A stretch of 64,000 nucleotides of DNA from Mactra quadrangularis (GCA_025267735.1 CM046295.1:18942938-19006937); one strand, 5' to 3'. Shown: positions 1 to 11,879, counted from the first letter of the stretch. Notes: a model not told the origin generated them from the letters alone. A program made the numbers and translations.

Positions 1-2280
1 ATGAACAATAACTACTCTTAATATTTGCCATAGTAACTATGTATTATAGTGCGAGAATATTATTATGAGCTTGAACTACCTAATTATAATAATTACACAT
101 TTCACTTACATAAAATAGTGAGATTACTCATGCCTGTATGGGATTATACATGTTATAGCAACCTATGCTACTATAAATCAATTTTGTATAAGTGGTATGT
201 TATTGTACTTTTAATTTTGGACACATTATCACTGTTTCAAAGTATTAATTCTTATGAAAAGAAAATGAATTGTTTAGTATGTGTATTTTGCTGAAAGCTT
301 CTGATAAAGCGCGATTTACAAACGGAGACAAAAATAGACTGTAAATACCAAGTTTAATATGATCTTGCATAAAGGTCAAGCTCAGGTTAATATTGTCGAA
401 CTACACTGTATATCTTAGTGTTGATATATTTGTTATGAGCTTGCTTAAACAGAATGGCATTTATTTTGCTTGCTTTTGATCCAAACCTTTTCATAAATAA
501 TGAAAATGGAACTTTTTAATGATACAAATGAATTATTATCCAAACCCATTTACTTTGCTCATGGAATGATATTACTTCAAAACACTATTTTCTTTAGCTT
601 TGACTGCTTGACTATGTTAACATCGGTATATATGCAGCTGGTGAAATTTTGATTAAACAAAGTGTAAAATTTACGAAGTTCAAGCAGACTTTCCTAATTG
701 AATGATTGAAACAGTTAAACAAGGCATGACTTTTATGCCAATTTATAAAATGTACATCTGAATAATGTTATGACTTGGATTATATTTGTACTTTACACCA
801 TTTCTCTATGCTTGTGATTGATAATTTTCTCACTATTAACGTGTACAAAATTATATTCATGAATAATTTTACAGTAAAATGTGTCCTTAACAGCTTTTTA
901 AATTTAATAGACTTGACATGTTGCATTAAAGACTGCATTTTTGGCTATTGAAGCCCTTACATATTTTTTTACTGACAAAATGGGTTTCAATTCATTGTAA
1001 CAGGACTTTCAAAATAATTATAATTTTGTTTGAAATTTATTGCATGATTTTAAAATAATTTTCAGGAATAACTGTTCATAGTTACTAATTTATTTGTTAA
1101 TTATTAACCAAATGATGTTTTATTGTAGCAATAGAAAATGAGATTTTAGTTTTTTTTATTAAAAAACTTTCATTTTTCCTGTATCTTTTTATTTATCATA
1201 ATTACTGATCTAATTGAAGAAAATAATATGAATAAAAATATTGTTGAGAAATATATTAATTTTCAAGACTTTTGTCTGAATCCCAATTTTGTAAAGTGCT
1301 AACAGAGATGTGTTAATGACTGGTAAAGCCATAAAAGTTAAGTGTTTGATTCTCATGCAGATTTTTGGAAGTAAATGGTGCATTGGGGCACATGGTTTTT
1401 GTTTATTTTAGTGCAATGAAGAATTGTAGTAAACACCAGACAACAGGAAGATACATGGCTTTATACAATATTCAGATTTTTCATTAATGTTTACAAGTTA
1501 CATCAATTTGGCAAGCAGTATGTGTGCCTTAATATTCAGTTGTTTAAAATCTGAGACACCAGAATGAATGAGATGCTTATCAGGCTCAATAAAAGCTAGC
1601 TAGAAGTCGAGCACTCAAGGGCGACCATTTGCCATGTGACATATTCTTGTTGCAAGTACCAAAGAAGTTATATATATAGTATCAACTGAGATCTGTTATC
1701 AGACTGATTTGGTTTTTTATAGTTCTGCATAAAACTGCTATCATTATTGGTGTCATTAATTCTGATAGTAGTTTCAAGGATAAATCATTACTAGATCACT
1801 ATCATTTGTTATCAAGTTTTCTTTCTTATATGTAGAGTTAAACTAGGCTTTGGCTAAAGCTTGTCTCAAATTCACAACCCTCTTTGAGTGGTTTACATTG
1901 ATTTGAATGTGGTTTAGAAAAAGGTGGTGTATATGTTTAACAGAAAATAGTTTAGTTATATTGCATCAGGGAATTGGATATTATTGATAGTTAGCTGTGT
2001 CTCTGATTGCAATGACTCATCAACCAAATCAATGTCCCTGAAGAGGCTTTATTAGATCTTGGCCTGGTAGCTTAATTCAATACTAACATATAACCATAGA
2101 CCCTATTTTCACATTTAAATAGGGTCCTTGGTATAACCTTTACTTGTGGCTGACAGCTGTCCTGCTTGATAGGCAGAGTTATTATGGCCATAGAGGTCTT
2201 TTAGGAACAAACTTAAGCATATAGAACATACAAGGATTATGAACATTGTAATGGTTCAGAAAATCCACTCAGTAAAGGAG
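1..2280. other. Non-repeated AT-rich left flank, no gene seen
   Basis: All six frames are broken by frequent stops and the few open stretches are short, AT-rich and without recognisable domains. Long T and A runs and no convincing exon were seen. It has no visible counterpart elsewhere in the window, so it lies outside the tandem array. Confidence 0.6.
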
Positions 2281-2296
2281 TAGGTGTTGACATGCA

Positions 2297-2533
2297 AGGT
2301 TGATGATGTTGTAAAAGATAGAGAACAATCTTGTCGACATTCCTTCAGACAAGTTCTTACAGCGCAATGAAGCACGTACCTGAGGCCATCATAGGTTCTT
2401 CCACGAATGCATTAGAGAGAACAGATTTGCCAACGCATTCTTCCCTAGGACGGCTAAAGAATGGAACAACCTTCCATCATCAGTTGTTTCAGCGCCAACA
2501 TTGGAAGCCTTCAGGTCTCTCCTACCGGAGTGA
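2297..2533 (+). pseudogene. LINE (non-LTR retrotransposon) ORF2 C-terminal relic
   Basis: One frame reads the typical end of a non-LTR reverse-transcriptase polyprotein: an ENNLVDIPSDKFLQRNEART segment followed by NAFFPRTAKEWNNLP and a VVSAPTLEAF..LL end before a TGA at 2531-2533. The pattern FFPRT..EWN.LP..VV is characteristic of CR1/Jockey-like LINE C-termini. The frame is interrupted by TAA at 2312-2314 and TGA at 2381-2383, so this is a dead, 5'-truncated fragment. Only the last ~80 codons remain; the catalytic RT domain is absent. Confidence 0.8.
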
Positions 2534-2599
2534 TCTGACAAAAATATCAAATTGACTAGTGTAAAAAATTTCAAACTATATTTAAAACTTTTAACATTT

Positions 2600-2790
2600 T
2601 GGAGATGTTTGGCCATTGTGCATGCTCAGTCTGGCAGAGCTTAATACAATCTGTCAGATCCCAGCTCTTACCGGGAAGAAGAAAGGTGTATGTCGCCGAG
2701 GTTATGATACAGCACCTGTACTCCCTTGCCTTCAAGCTAGCTTTTATGACGACATGGGCAGGTGTCTGCTTATGACTCTTGATTTATTGG
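2600..2790 (+). repeat. Dispersed repeat, related to 37050-37175
   Basis: The stretch around 2698-2755 (gaggttatgatacagcacc, then ctcccttgccttcaagctag) matches 37050-37105 closely. It directly follows the LINE relic, so it may be that LINE's 3' tail or a SINE that shares it. The copy near 37100 continues into a tRNA-like segment. Confidence 0.45.
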
Positions 2791-3088
2791 GTTTGACTAT
2801 TAGGAAAATGGAATTTGCATGGGTTATAATAACAAAGAATGTAAACATAAATAAACAACAGAGATTGATATCAATTTTAACACAGTATTTATTCATATAA
2901 TTAGATTCTATTTTTAGATTTTTATATATATTTATTAAATCAAACTAGCAAATAATTTTATTATTCATCGAATTAAGTGTTCTTTTCTGAAGTATATATT
3001 TCATTGCAACTTGATTATAAAGCTACAGTTATTAAATCCACATGTTGGTTTATTCTCCTAGTTGTGTCCGAAATTGCACTAATGTTAA

Positions 3089-3562
3089 AGGTTACATACC
3101 ACTAAATAAAATCCTTCTTTGTTGTATATAAAAAGTCTCATATTCAATGAAAAATTACACTATGACCCAGGGGTGTGAGATACCCAAAACCATATATAGG
3201 CTGAAAGATCTATCTATTCCCCTCAAAATGATCAGTATTAGAAAAAAAGTTACGTTACTTATAAGAAAATAAATTTCGATTGAAAGTTACTACCCTGAAA
3301 ATGTCCTGGTTTTTAACTCTTCACCAGCCGTAGAGAGTCATCTCCCCTTTTAACCAGTTTTCGCGACTTAACTTACCGGATCCATTGAATTTTTGCATAA
3401 TTTCATAGGAAAAGCATTGTCAAAGACATACATACTCTTCAATATTAAAAAGCACCACAAATGAGGTATCCATGCACTCTCAAAAAATAAATAACGACCA
3501 TGTCACACTTTCTACTTCCGGTAAATGCCTACTTCCGGTAACCATTTAGTGGTATGTAACCT
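3089..3562. mobile_element. MITE-like element with 19-bp perfect terminal inverted repeats
   Basis: The left end aggttacataccactaaat (3089-3107) is the exact reverse complement of 3544-3562. The 474-bp interior has no ORF, so this is a non-autonomous inverted-repeat element. A target-site duplication is not clear (short AA/TAA-like flanks), so the superfamily is left open. Confidence 0.7.
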
Positions 3563-4122
3563 AATGACAGTTTATCCGAATATATTTCCACTTTGAAGAT
3601 ATTGACGAATAAGAAAATCCGACCGATTCTAAAGTTAAAATTACATTGAATCAATAAAATAACATCGTTTTCCAACAAAAAATATCACTCCTTTCCGGAA
3701 TAATCACGCTTTTCCCCTAATTTTTAACGAAGCATCAATATTCTTAACGAATTGTTTACAATCGCTGCCATTTTGTCGATCATGTGATACCGAAAGTAGT
3801 GCCATTACTTCAATGGCGGCCTCCTAGATATATCCGAGAGTATGTTACGCAGTAATATCCGAGGTAGTTCCGAATGTTTCCGAAAATACCATATTCGTAC
3901 TCAATATATTCGTACTTGAAATTTCGCCCCTTGACCAAATTATGTAACGTTGCTATCTTTAATTTTGTGTGCTTTCGCATTATTTATAAAGCAGTGGCTA
4001 GAGTAACAGTAACTCTAGGTTCCGTGTTTAAGGTCACGGGGGACGTATCTGTAGACAACCCTGTTGGCGAGACTACAGTTACGGGATGATATGGATGTTT
4101 CAAATTTTAAATTAAAAAAGTC

Positions 4123-4341
4123 ATGCTTACTTTCGTTATTATTCAACTGAAAGTCATACAAAAACTTGTTTATATTCATTATACCTCAAATAAACAATTA
4201 TTTACCGACGGCGACGTGACCTATCCTATCAATTGTTATTACATGCGCCATATTACTAATAAACTAACCGGATGTTTAATATATGGCGATATGACGTTGT
4301 CGTCTTCAAAGTGTCACATACAATATATAAAGTTTACTTGA
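4123..4341 (+). CDS. Conserved short ORF upstream of gene 1, hypothetical
   Basis: A 72-codon ATG ORF with the core TYPINCYY.RHITNKLTGC occurs at the same place in all four units (4123, 18752, 38413, 51819). Between copies the indels in this core are multiples of three. No domain, signal peptide or membrane segment is recognised. It lies about 2.3 kb upstream of the B-box gene and could equally be non-coding unit DNA or a 5' exon; function unknown. Confidence 0.25.
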   Translation: MLTFVIIQLKVIQKLVYIHYTSNKQLFTDGDVTYPINCYYMRHITNKLTGCLIYGDMTLSSSKCHIQYIKFT

Positions 4342-5780
4342 GTGATAAGTTATAGAGTTGGATTATAATTTGGACTAAATTTGTATAATTTTGGACGGTA
4401 TTTAAAGCAAATGTTGATAGGAAATAGACAATTTTAGAGTAATTTTAATTGTGAATAATTTGCAAGTGTCTAGTAAGAAAGTCGGCGGTTTTCGATCGTT
4501 AAATTGACTCAATTTCGTCAACAAAAAGGGCAATTTAGCTTGATAAAAAGTGCTTCGTACTTAGGGGCAATCGTTCAATGAATTGTTAGAAAGTCGATGT
4601 TTTTGTGAAAAAAATCCAGTTTGTCATTCCACACCAAATCTTTTAAATTCTAACGAGAATATTAACGATCAGGTAATAGAAACTACCCATTTATAACCAA
4701 AAGTTAGTTCTGGCTACCAAAACTTTATAAGCCGCTTGTTTACATCTTGATTTTCATCAGATGCTTTCATTAACAGTATAAACATGGGTTCGCTGAAGAT
4801 CTTTAGCTAATAAAAATCAGAAATTTCATTAAAATCTCGGCAGTTATCTCGTAGAAAAATCGCTTTTTCAATTAAAAAAGCTAATTCCAACAAAAAATGC
4901 TCAGTACTTTTCGTACAATGCGCTGTGATTCTTCAGTATGCAACTCTTGGGGGGGGGGGGAGACTGTCGAGATTTTTAAATTCAATGAATTGGTCAATGT
5001 TTTAGGTAAAGATCGCGATTATTAAACATGACAATGTAAAAATATATCATTTCAACATTTTTTTCAAATCGAAGACATTTTGCTTTTGATTCTATCCAAA
5101 ATAATGGTCGATTTTGCATTCGAACATCGCTGTTTTTCTTGCAAGACTATAAAGATTTTTTACAGTAAAAATACAAAAGAAATTGTCTATTAATGTAACA
5201 GGGTAATTATTTTACATTACAGTGTATATATTACATTAAATTTCCTAGTTTAAGGGAGACGACTCAAAAACCTTATTTCATTGATTGTATACTGGTTATT
5301 TCCCTTTATACTTATATATTAAATATGTTTTTATAAAGCCTGATTAAATTATATGCGGCGGGAAAATATTATGTTTTTTAGTGATTTCAATCATAATTAC
5401 ATATAATAAACTGGTTTAGACCTATTTTTAGTCATTGGCCACTCCTTTTTATAAAATTGTATTTTTGAATATCACATATCTTAATAAAATATAGGTTATT
5501 TTGAGAATCTTGAGATGTATTTATTAACTTTCGACATTTTACTTCAACAGAAATTAGTAACTTAATTGAGTCATATTGTCTTAAGTAAAGTCAATTTACT
5601 TTAAAGTATTACAAATGCTGTTTAATGTTGCATGAATTAATATTTCACAGAACCTATACTTTATATGTCACCTTTAATTTGCAGATATTATGATTAATAG
5701 AAACACAGATTGAAAGATGACTTGATGAGATAGTTAAATTGTAATAAACGTCCTATCCATAATCGGTAGGTTTTTTGTAA
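4342..5780. other. Unit left segment, no gene
   Basis: AT-rich sequence conserved in all four units, with a poly-G tract near 4950. Unit 3 lacks the stretch equivalent to about 4736-5075, and unit 2 carries the retrotransposon at the position equivalent to about 5047. No ORF with coding character is seen. Confidence 0.5.
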
Positions 5781-5789
5781 TTATTATTA

Positions 5790-6060
5790 TGTAATGCCGC
5801 AGTCAGCGGGTGGGTGGGCGGACAGGCATCAACTTTTGGTTTCTGCTCAATAACTTTAGTTTGCTTCGGCCTATTGACACCAAACTTGGTGTATCGGTAG
5901 ATTATATCAAGAGGCAGCTTGGATTCTACTCAGGTGTCTGTAATCAAGGTCAAGGTCACTGACACTAAAAATAGAAATTCAGTTTCCGCTCAAAAACTTT
6001 AGTTTGCTTTGACCTATTGACACCAAACTTGGTGTATGGGTAGCTTACATCAATACGGTA
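5790..6060 (+). repeat. Dispersed repeat with internal direct repeat, upstream of gene 1
   Basis: Contains two diverged copies of a ~120-bp sequence with the motif attgacaccaaacttggtgt, each preceded by a 'gctcaa.aact.tagtttgctt' stretch. Between them is tcaaggtcaaggtca (5944-5958), two AGGTCA half-sites in direct repeat. Repeats of this kind are frequent in mollusc genomes. The same block precedes genes 2 and 3; gene 4 keeps only a shortened form. Confidence 0.6.
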
Positions 6061-6556
6061 CATGTATTATAACTAAGAATTACTAGTTGGGTTTGTTTCT
6101 GCCACTACACAAACATGTATGGATCAGTAATTTGCATATGGGGAAATATTGGACTGAAATTACTGACCCTTACATATCTGCGTAATGACAGTAACTCTAT
6201 TTTAAAATGCCGATTTTTGATCTAACAAAAACGAGGCAATTTCTACTTTTTCTAAAATGAAGTTAACACTTCAAAAGGGGAAAAAAGATGTACAAGAATT
6301 TTTTCTTAAAAGCATGAGTCTTTGACGCATGACGCCCGGCAAAATGAATCACTGCCGAAATTCATGAAAATATTTCTACTTTTGATATTTTTTTAAATTG
6401 AATAAGGGGAAAATGATTTTGATGGGGATTTTTTTCCGGCGACAGACGCCGACTATCAGCGTCAATTTGTTAAGGAAAAAACCCCGGCCATTGTTCATTT
6501 ATTTTCAAATTTACATGACTTAAATATTATAACGACTGATATCTGTCTTTTCAGAA

Positions 6557-8305
6557 ATGGCTACATCAGGCAATCAACAGAAGAATTCAAGTATAAAAGG
6601 ATCAGACTTCGTGTATGATCTTGTGTGTAAACCTTGCCATCTTGATGATATAGCAAAACCTGCCTTTGGATATTGTACTGATTGCGATGAACACCTTTGT
6701 TCAATGTGCTATGTTAACCACAAGAAGTCAAGGCCAAGTAGACATCATAAACTATTGGATTCCAGTTCTATGCCTCAAACACAAACACTTGATGACACAG
6801 ACACAGCAGTATCTGATAGTCTTACTACACCGTGTGAGAAACATAGCCAAAAGTGCATTGAATATTACTGCAATGATCACAAGGTAACACTTTGCAGCGT
6901 TTGTGTCACTTTGAATCATATCAAGCTTTGTAAAGTTGATTATATCCCTGATATCTCCAAAACTGTCCTGAATAGCGATATCTTACGAGAGATAATTGCT
7001 AGAGCACAGTCTATTGAGGTCAAGTGTGACTTAGTGAAGAAAAGAACATCACAGGATACACAACAAACCATAGCTTCTTTAAAAAAATCACAGTCTGATT
7101 TGAAGAAATACAGAAATGACCTAAACAGGAAACTTGATAACCAGGAAATGGAAATTTCTAAGAAGATAACTGATTTGACGGAAGAAAATAACAACAAAGT
7201 AAAGACCACAGGAACAAAATGCGATGTTATGAAAACGGATACTCAGCTGCAAAAGGATACATTGAATCAAATTAATAAATCCAAACAGCCAAATCAACTA
7301 TTTATAGAAATACAACAAACCAGAAAAATCCTAGACGAGTATGAGGACAGTCTACAATCTATTGAAAGCCGACATCACCTTGATGAGTATCAGTTTATAC
7401 CAAATACAGCTATACTTGAAGCGGAAAACATACTTGGGACGATATCATCACAGCAACAAGTAATGTCACCATCTACCCACTCCAATATACCACTACAAAG
7501 ACATCAGCGTATAGATATCAAACCGACATACAAGGATGAAATATTGGTGAAGACAAGTGGAGACCGAAACAAATGTTGGATCGCAGGTATAACTGAAATA
7601 GTACCTGATATTTTGGCATTAGCTGATTATAACAACGAGTCAATCAAACTTGTTGATGTACGAAGTAAATCGGCTACATCAACACTCAGACTAGTATATT
7701 GTCCTCAGGATATAACAACAATATCTACAACAGAAGTTGCTGTCACCATACCTGATGGACAATATATACAATTTGTTACAGTATCTAACAAGCTGAAGAA
7801 GTCTCGTAGGATAAATACCAATGGTCACTGTTTTGGTATATGTTATCATCAAGATAAACTTATTGTTACATACTGTTTTCCTGGTAAACTTGAAATACTT
7901 GATATGAAAGGTACAGTGATCAGATCAATAACCACAGATACAACATGTAAAAATATATTCTCTGAACCAATCTATGTACAAGCTACCAACAAGAACATTT
8001 ATATCTCTGATAGAGGTAACAACAACATATTAATGATAGATTATAACGGTATTGTTATATCTAGATGTGAAGTGAAATATCCTTTTGGACTGGCTGTGTT
8101 AAAGGATAGCAGTATTTTAATATGTTCCAGGGGTGAAAATAAACTATATCAACTAACGGAAGATATAAAGAAGTGTACTGTTATGTTACAAGATGTAGAA
8201 AGTCCTGAAGCTATATGTGTAAATCACCAACATAGTAAAGTATATATTAGTAGGTTTAGTAGTGACAGCAAGATAATGAACAATATCCTTGTATGGAACA
8301 TGTAA
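6557..8305 (+). CDS. B-box / coiled-coil / NHL-propeller protein (TRIM-like, RING-less), copy 1
   Basis: 582 aa, intronless. Two B-box zinc fingers come first: B-box 1 at about residues 24-64 (CKPC, CTDC, CSMC, then histidines) and B-box 2 at about 93-125 (CEKH, C105, CSVC, H121). A long charged coiled coil follows at about 140-290, then a repeated six-bladed-type propeller at about 327-582 with NHL-like blades (for example YISDRGNNNILMID, GLAVLKDSSILIC). The start is the ATG in aaATGG, two bases after a strong acceptor (ctgtcttttcag, ending 6554), so there is a 5' intron and the upstream exon is not identified. No RING domain is present, so E3 ligase activity is not expected from this ORF; B-box/NHL proteins of this layout are expanded in bivalves and linked there to innate immunity. 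That role is inference. Unlike copies 2-4 it ends VWNM rather than VWNI and begins MATSGNQQKN. Confidence 0.9.
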   Translation: MATSGNQQKNSSIKGSDFVYDLVCKPCHLDDIAKPAFGYCTDCDEHLCSMCYVNHKKSRPSRHHKLLDSSSMPQTQTLDDTDTAVSDSLTTPCEKHSQKCIEYYCNDHKVTLCSVCVTLNHIKLCKVDYIPDISKTVLNSDILREIIARAQSIEVKCDLVKKRTSQDTQQTIASLKKSQSDLKKYRNDLNRKLDNQEMEISKKITDLTEENNNKVKTTGTKCDVMKTDTQLQKDTLNQINKSKQPNQLFIEIQQTRKILDEYEDSLQSIESRHHLDEYQFIPNTAILEAENILGTISSQQQVMSPSTHSNIPLQRHQRIDIKPTYKDEILVKTSGDRNKCWIAGITEIVPDILALADYNNESIKLVDVRSKSATSTLRLVYCPQDITTISTTEVAVTIPDGQYIQFVTVSNKLKKSRRINTNGHCFGICYHQDKLIVTYCFPGKLEILDMKGTVIRSITTDTTCKNIFSEPIYVQATNKNIYISDRGNNNILMIDYNGIVISRCEVKYPFGLAVLKDSSILICSRGENKLYQLTEDIKKCTVMLQDVESPEAICVNHQHSKVYISRFSSDSKIMNNILVWNM

Positions 8306-8690
8306 ATATTCTAATCATTATGTACTCTACATTACATATCATCAGTTCGACAACACCATTCTTGTATGGAATGTTTGACTTTATGTACATTGACATTAAT
8401 TATGTTCAGACTTATCTTAACAGTTTTAATCAAAGTGCTGAATGTACACTAAAGTCAAGAGACAAAACTATTGTCATTTTAATATCAATATATATTTGTT
8501 AGACGTACGTATCATAATAGGATGTTGAAGTTTTTTAGTATAGAACAAGGGCAAGTGTTTTTATGGAATATCTAAATATACATGTACATTGACTTTAATT
8601 ATGATTAAAACTTAGTACTTTTAAATCAAAGTACTGAACGTACTGAAACGTCAAGAAACATTATTGCTGACACACGGTGATATATATTTG
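8306..8690 (+). repeat. Degenerate tandem copies of the gene 1 3' end
   Basis: Just after the stop, gacaacaccattcttgtatg (about 8349-8368) runs on to a stop and would encode DNTILVWNV, a near copy of the gene's own last codons. A further diverged copy follows at about 8558-8680 (ttttatggaatatctaaata, then ttgactttaattatg). The blocks repeat the terminal codons plus the following UTR. Confidence 0.6.
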
Positions 8691-9258
8691 TGACATACAG
8701 TGCCATCCATTAATACATTTACACTTACAAAGAAATAGTTTTTCACTTTTGCAATTAAAATTTAGTTTAGAAATATTAACACATTAGGATGGTCATAATA
8801 TATAGTAATATTTGAAAGGGGAGTAATGCTTCTTCATACAGCTGTAATCGTTTTACATGTACATGTATGATCTAGACATATGTTTTTGATATTGTTGGTA
8901 AATTTTTTAATCAAAGCGCTGAAAGCACTGGAGCAAGACTATACTGATTGTTAAGTTGGAATAAGACGATACAGTCATCACACGATACGATGCGTATCGA
9001 TACGAAAAGAGACGATGTGGTTATTTACGATAGGTTACAGGTAGTTATTGTAAAAATATTGTAGAAAAACATTCACAATATTTACATTCTTTAATTTATG
9101 ATCGTCTTGAAGATAAACTCAACGGAGGAAAGCTTCGGTTCAAAAGTCGGTTCAAAACACATCACTTAGCAATAAGCCTTAAAATTCTCAAAATAATTTA
9201 ATAATATGTTTACTTTTGTGATGTCCTAGTAAAAACAATGCAGTTGACGTAACGTGTA

Positions 9259-9586
9259 TAGGGCTGTCACGATATACCGGTATATTACAATACACAGCTG
9301 TGGCAATACATACCGCGGTACGGTTTTAAAGTACCGGTATTTGGCGATATTTTCCATTGGAGAATTTAACTGATAATGCGCGTCACAGTCCTAAATGACC
9401 GTATATACTTAAAGAGGCTAGATTCTGTCAGTAGCTGCATGTAAGATTTGCAATGTTTCTGTTAAATACAGCGGAACACAACGAATTTAAAAAGCCCACG
9501 ATATATCGTGGTACGTATTGCGATATGGTGCTAGCGTATTGCAATATATATTTGCAATACGCTTCTAGCGTATCGTGACAGCCCTA
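9259..9586. mobile_element. hAT-like MITE, 328 bp
   Basis: The ends tagggctgtcacgata (9259-9274) and tatcgtgacagcccta (9571-9586) are perfect 16-bp inverted repeats. The TAGGGCTG-type terminus is typical of non-autonomous hAT elements. The interior is rich in cgata/accggta palindromes and has no ORF. A clean 8-bp duplication was not found. Confidence 0.65.
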
Positions 9587-10199
9587 GTTGTGTATATGTA
9601 TGTGAAGAAAATGATTGTTTTAGAAGTCGTTCTCTTTAATAACTTCTGTTTTACATGTACATGTATGGGATGACAATTTCTTGGAATGTAATTATTTTAT
9701 TAGTTTTTCAAATATCGTCAGTATGCAAGAAAATTACTTTTTTAACTCAATTAACTAATAATATATAACACAGAATGAGTTGTCCATGGGCTGAGTTGTT
9801 CAAACGTTGGGTTGAGATTAGGGACGATATGCCAATATATCGATGCGTATCGATACGTCGGGGTCACGATACATATCTAGGCCCAGCACGATATATTGCG
9901 ATACGACACTGACATTCGTAATCAGGGAAGTCACTGCATTGTCATTAGATTTTTAGTGTCCAACTTGTTTGTCGTCAAGTTATATAATCTGTGGCTGGTT
10001 TTAAACTGGGTATGGTACAGCTCAACTAGTGGACATCATATATCAGTTACCTTAAAAAACTATTCTATTGTACGATTATATTTATTGAACTGTCTGATTG
10101 CATAAATTAAAACGTTAATACTGGGTTAATTTTGGTAGTTCACGTAGAGCGTATTGTCAGCACATAACATTTATGTATTTCATTTTATTTGAAATATGT

Positions 10200-10280
10200 A
10201 TCGTAGTTTGTGTGGTCATGTGGTGAGACGGACGGTGAGCTTACAGATCTTTATATCGTGGGTTCGAATCCTGATAGAAA
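10200..10280 (+). repeat. tRNA-like relic (SINE head)
   Basis: Holds a good internal pol III B-box, gggttcgaatcc (10260-10271), preceded by a weak A-box-like tggtcatgtggtgag. The stems do not form a clean cloverleaf, so this is read as a tRNA-derived SINE remnant and not a working tRNA. Confidence 0.4.
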
Positions 10281-10894
10281 CACATTTTTATCTCTTTCTA
10301 ATTTTGATCATAGACGGATTGCGTACAACACATGGCCCTGTGCATCATGAAACTTGTAGAAGCCTTTGTTATAAATTTGGTGGCATCTCATTAAGTGATG
10401 ATGACAATATCACAACCTACTCTGTCAGTAAAATTAAATTATATTTTTATTGTTTTGAAGTGTTTTATTTCTTTTTCAAAAAATTACTGAGCAAAATAGA
10501 AGTAAAACAAAAAATTACAAAAATTACATAATTAGCTTCAGATCGCTCTCCTTTCAAAAATAAGAGGTTTAGTAAGTAGCATTGCATTTTCACTGTACAA
10601 CCATTCGGTCAGATGAGAAAATGACAATAAAATAAAATTAATATAAAATTTCTACATATAGAATGCGGAAATTAATATATACGGAGTACGATAACCGTGT
10701 AATTATGCAATCGGACAGTTCAATGTAATCGTACAATATCATTATTGTAATTTCTTCTATTAGCATTAAAATATCGACACTGCCTCAGGCAGTAAAACGT
10801 AAATTCTTCATTTTTGTTGTTCTTGTAGTTCATGATTTGTGCGTTTCTAGCCAATATTTGCTGACCATCACTTTACACAGAATCAACTAGACCC

Positions 10895-11075
10895 AGATCT
10901 GTAGCGCAGTTGGTAGCGTGCCAGGATTTCGAATCAAGTGTCCCGAAAGAGTTAAGCTTTCGAATTCCACCAGGGAGGTTATTCACTTCCTTGAAAATTT
11001 GACAAAAATGTCAAATTTCTTTCATAAATAAGGTATATGGAATAAGATGTATGTATAATTTTCCAGCCTTGTGGA
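10895..11075 (+). mobile_element. tRNA-derived SINE, + orientation (unit 1)
   Basis: Begins with an A-box-like gtagcgcagttggtagcgtg and a diverged B-box (tttcgaattcc), then a non-tRNA body (ggtatatggaataagatg). The same element sits at the same place in all four units. Confidence 0.6.
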
Positions 11076-11157
11076 AGGGTAGGTGAGTACTGATTTAAGA
11101 CAAATGTCAAAGAAAGCTACGTTAGGTGCGCTGGACGCAGTTATATTACCTAGAATT

Positions 11158-11422
11158 GTGTTTACAACCTACTCACTGTTCCTGGAAAGGCTAAATTTCT
11201 GGATTAAGTTGTAAACCAGTCAATAGACACATACAGATATGTAATTCTGTCAGTGTATGAACACTGCCCTACATGATTATGAAGCAGTAGTAGAAGGGAG
11301 AAATGGCTTAGAAAATAATCTAATGGCAAAACTCTATGTAAGCATGCCCCGTCTGGGTATCTAACTCTAAACATTCAATCTGTAGACTTGTTCTCTACCA
11401 ACTGAGCTAGTTGGGTGGCTTC
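11158..11422 (-). mobile_element. tRNA-derived SINE, minus orientation (unit 1, copy A)
   Basis: The tRNA-related head is at the right end: read on the minus strand it gives agctcagttggtagagaac, a clear A-box. The body includes the shared cactgttcctggaaaggcta segment. The B-box is degenerate. Confidence 0.65.
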
Positions 11423-11611
11423 TACAATATTGATGACAAGATATTGATAAAAAAGCATAATTATTACAAATTCTTTATTTTAGTTTTTTTTGTTGAAAAA
11501 ACAAATGACACCATACATTTTATAATATAGAATAAATTATTTCAAATCCCTCATTGTGTATACAATTTATATACAACATAATTAAATAATTAAAACAGAG
11601 AAAAAATAATA

Positions 11612-11744
11612 TGGTTGCATATTTCTGCCATTAGATGACCACCTAACTAGCAAGTAAATAAATTGTTAATCTAGTTACGTAATTAGTTAACTACTAAATA
11701 AACTGGTTAATTATTTGGTTATCCAGTGGCAGAAATATACCACA
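11612..11744. repeat. Small fold-back element (unit 1)
   Basis: catatttctgcca on the left pairs with tggcagaaatata on the right, about 130 bp overall, AT-rich interior. Present in all four units (32742, 44154, 59289). Confidence 0.5.
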
Positions 11745-11879
11745 ATAGGTTGATGTGGTTTTTTTTAACACTGATCTGAAGTCCCATACAGGTTAGACAA
11801 AAATAATTTGATTAAAATATTCAATCAAAAACAAATAGTTCTAAAATTAAACAAAAACATACTCCCTAGAGTAAAAGGT

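Larger units (their letters stand above)
8690..10830. repeat. 2.1-kb block shared only by units 1 and 4
   Basis: Near-identical to 56370-58500 of unit 4. Units 2 and 3 have about 300 bp of unrelated sequence here. It contains the hAT-like MITE, palindromes cgtatcgatacg near 9000 and 9850, and a tRNA-like relic near 10200. No gene is seen; the open frames at 9896 and 10196 lack coding character and the first does not begin with ATG. Confidence 0.7.

Noticed and set aside
4945..4962. Poly-G tract, also near 19577 and 52650
   Set aside because: Simple homopolymer of varying length in the unit copies; no specific role supported.
6940..7209. 89-aa minus-strand ORF, repeated at 29560, 40962 and 54614
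   Set aside because: Antisense shadow of the coiled-coil part of the B-box genes; its conservation follows from the sense strand.
9896..10531. ORFs identical in units 1 and 4
   Set aside because: Identity reflects the recent copying of the whole block; one has a non-ATG start and neither has coding features.
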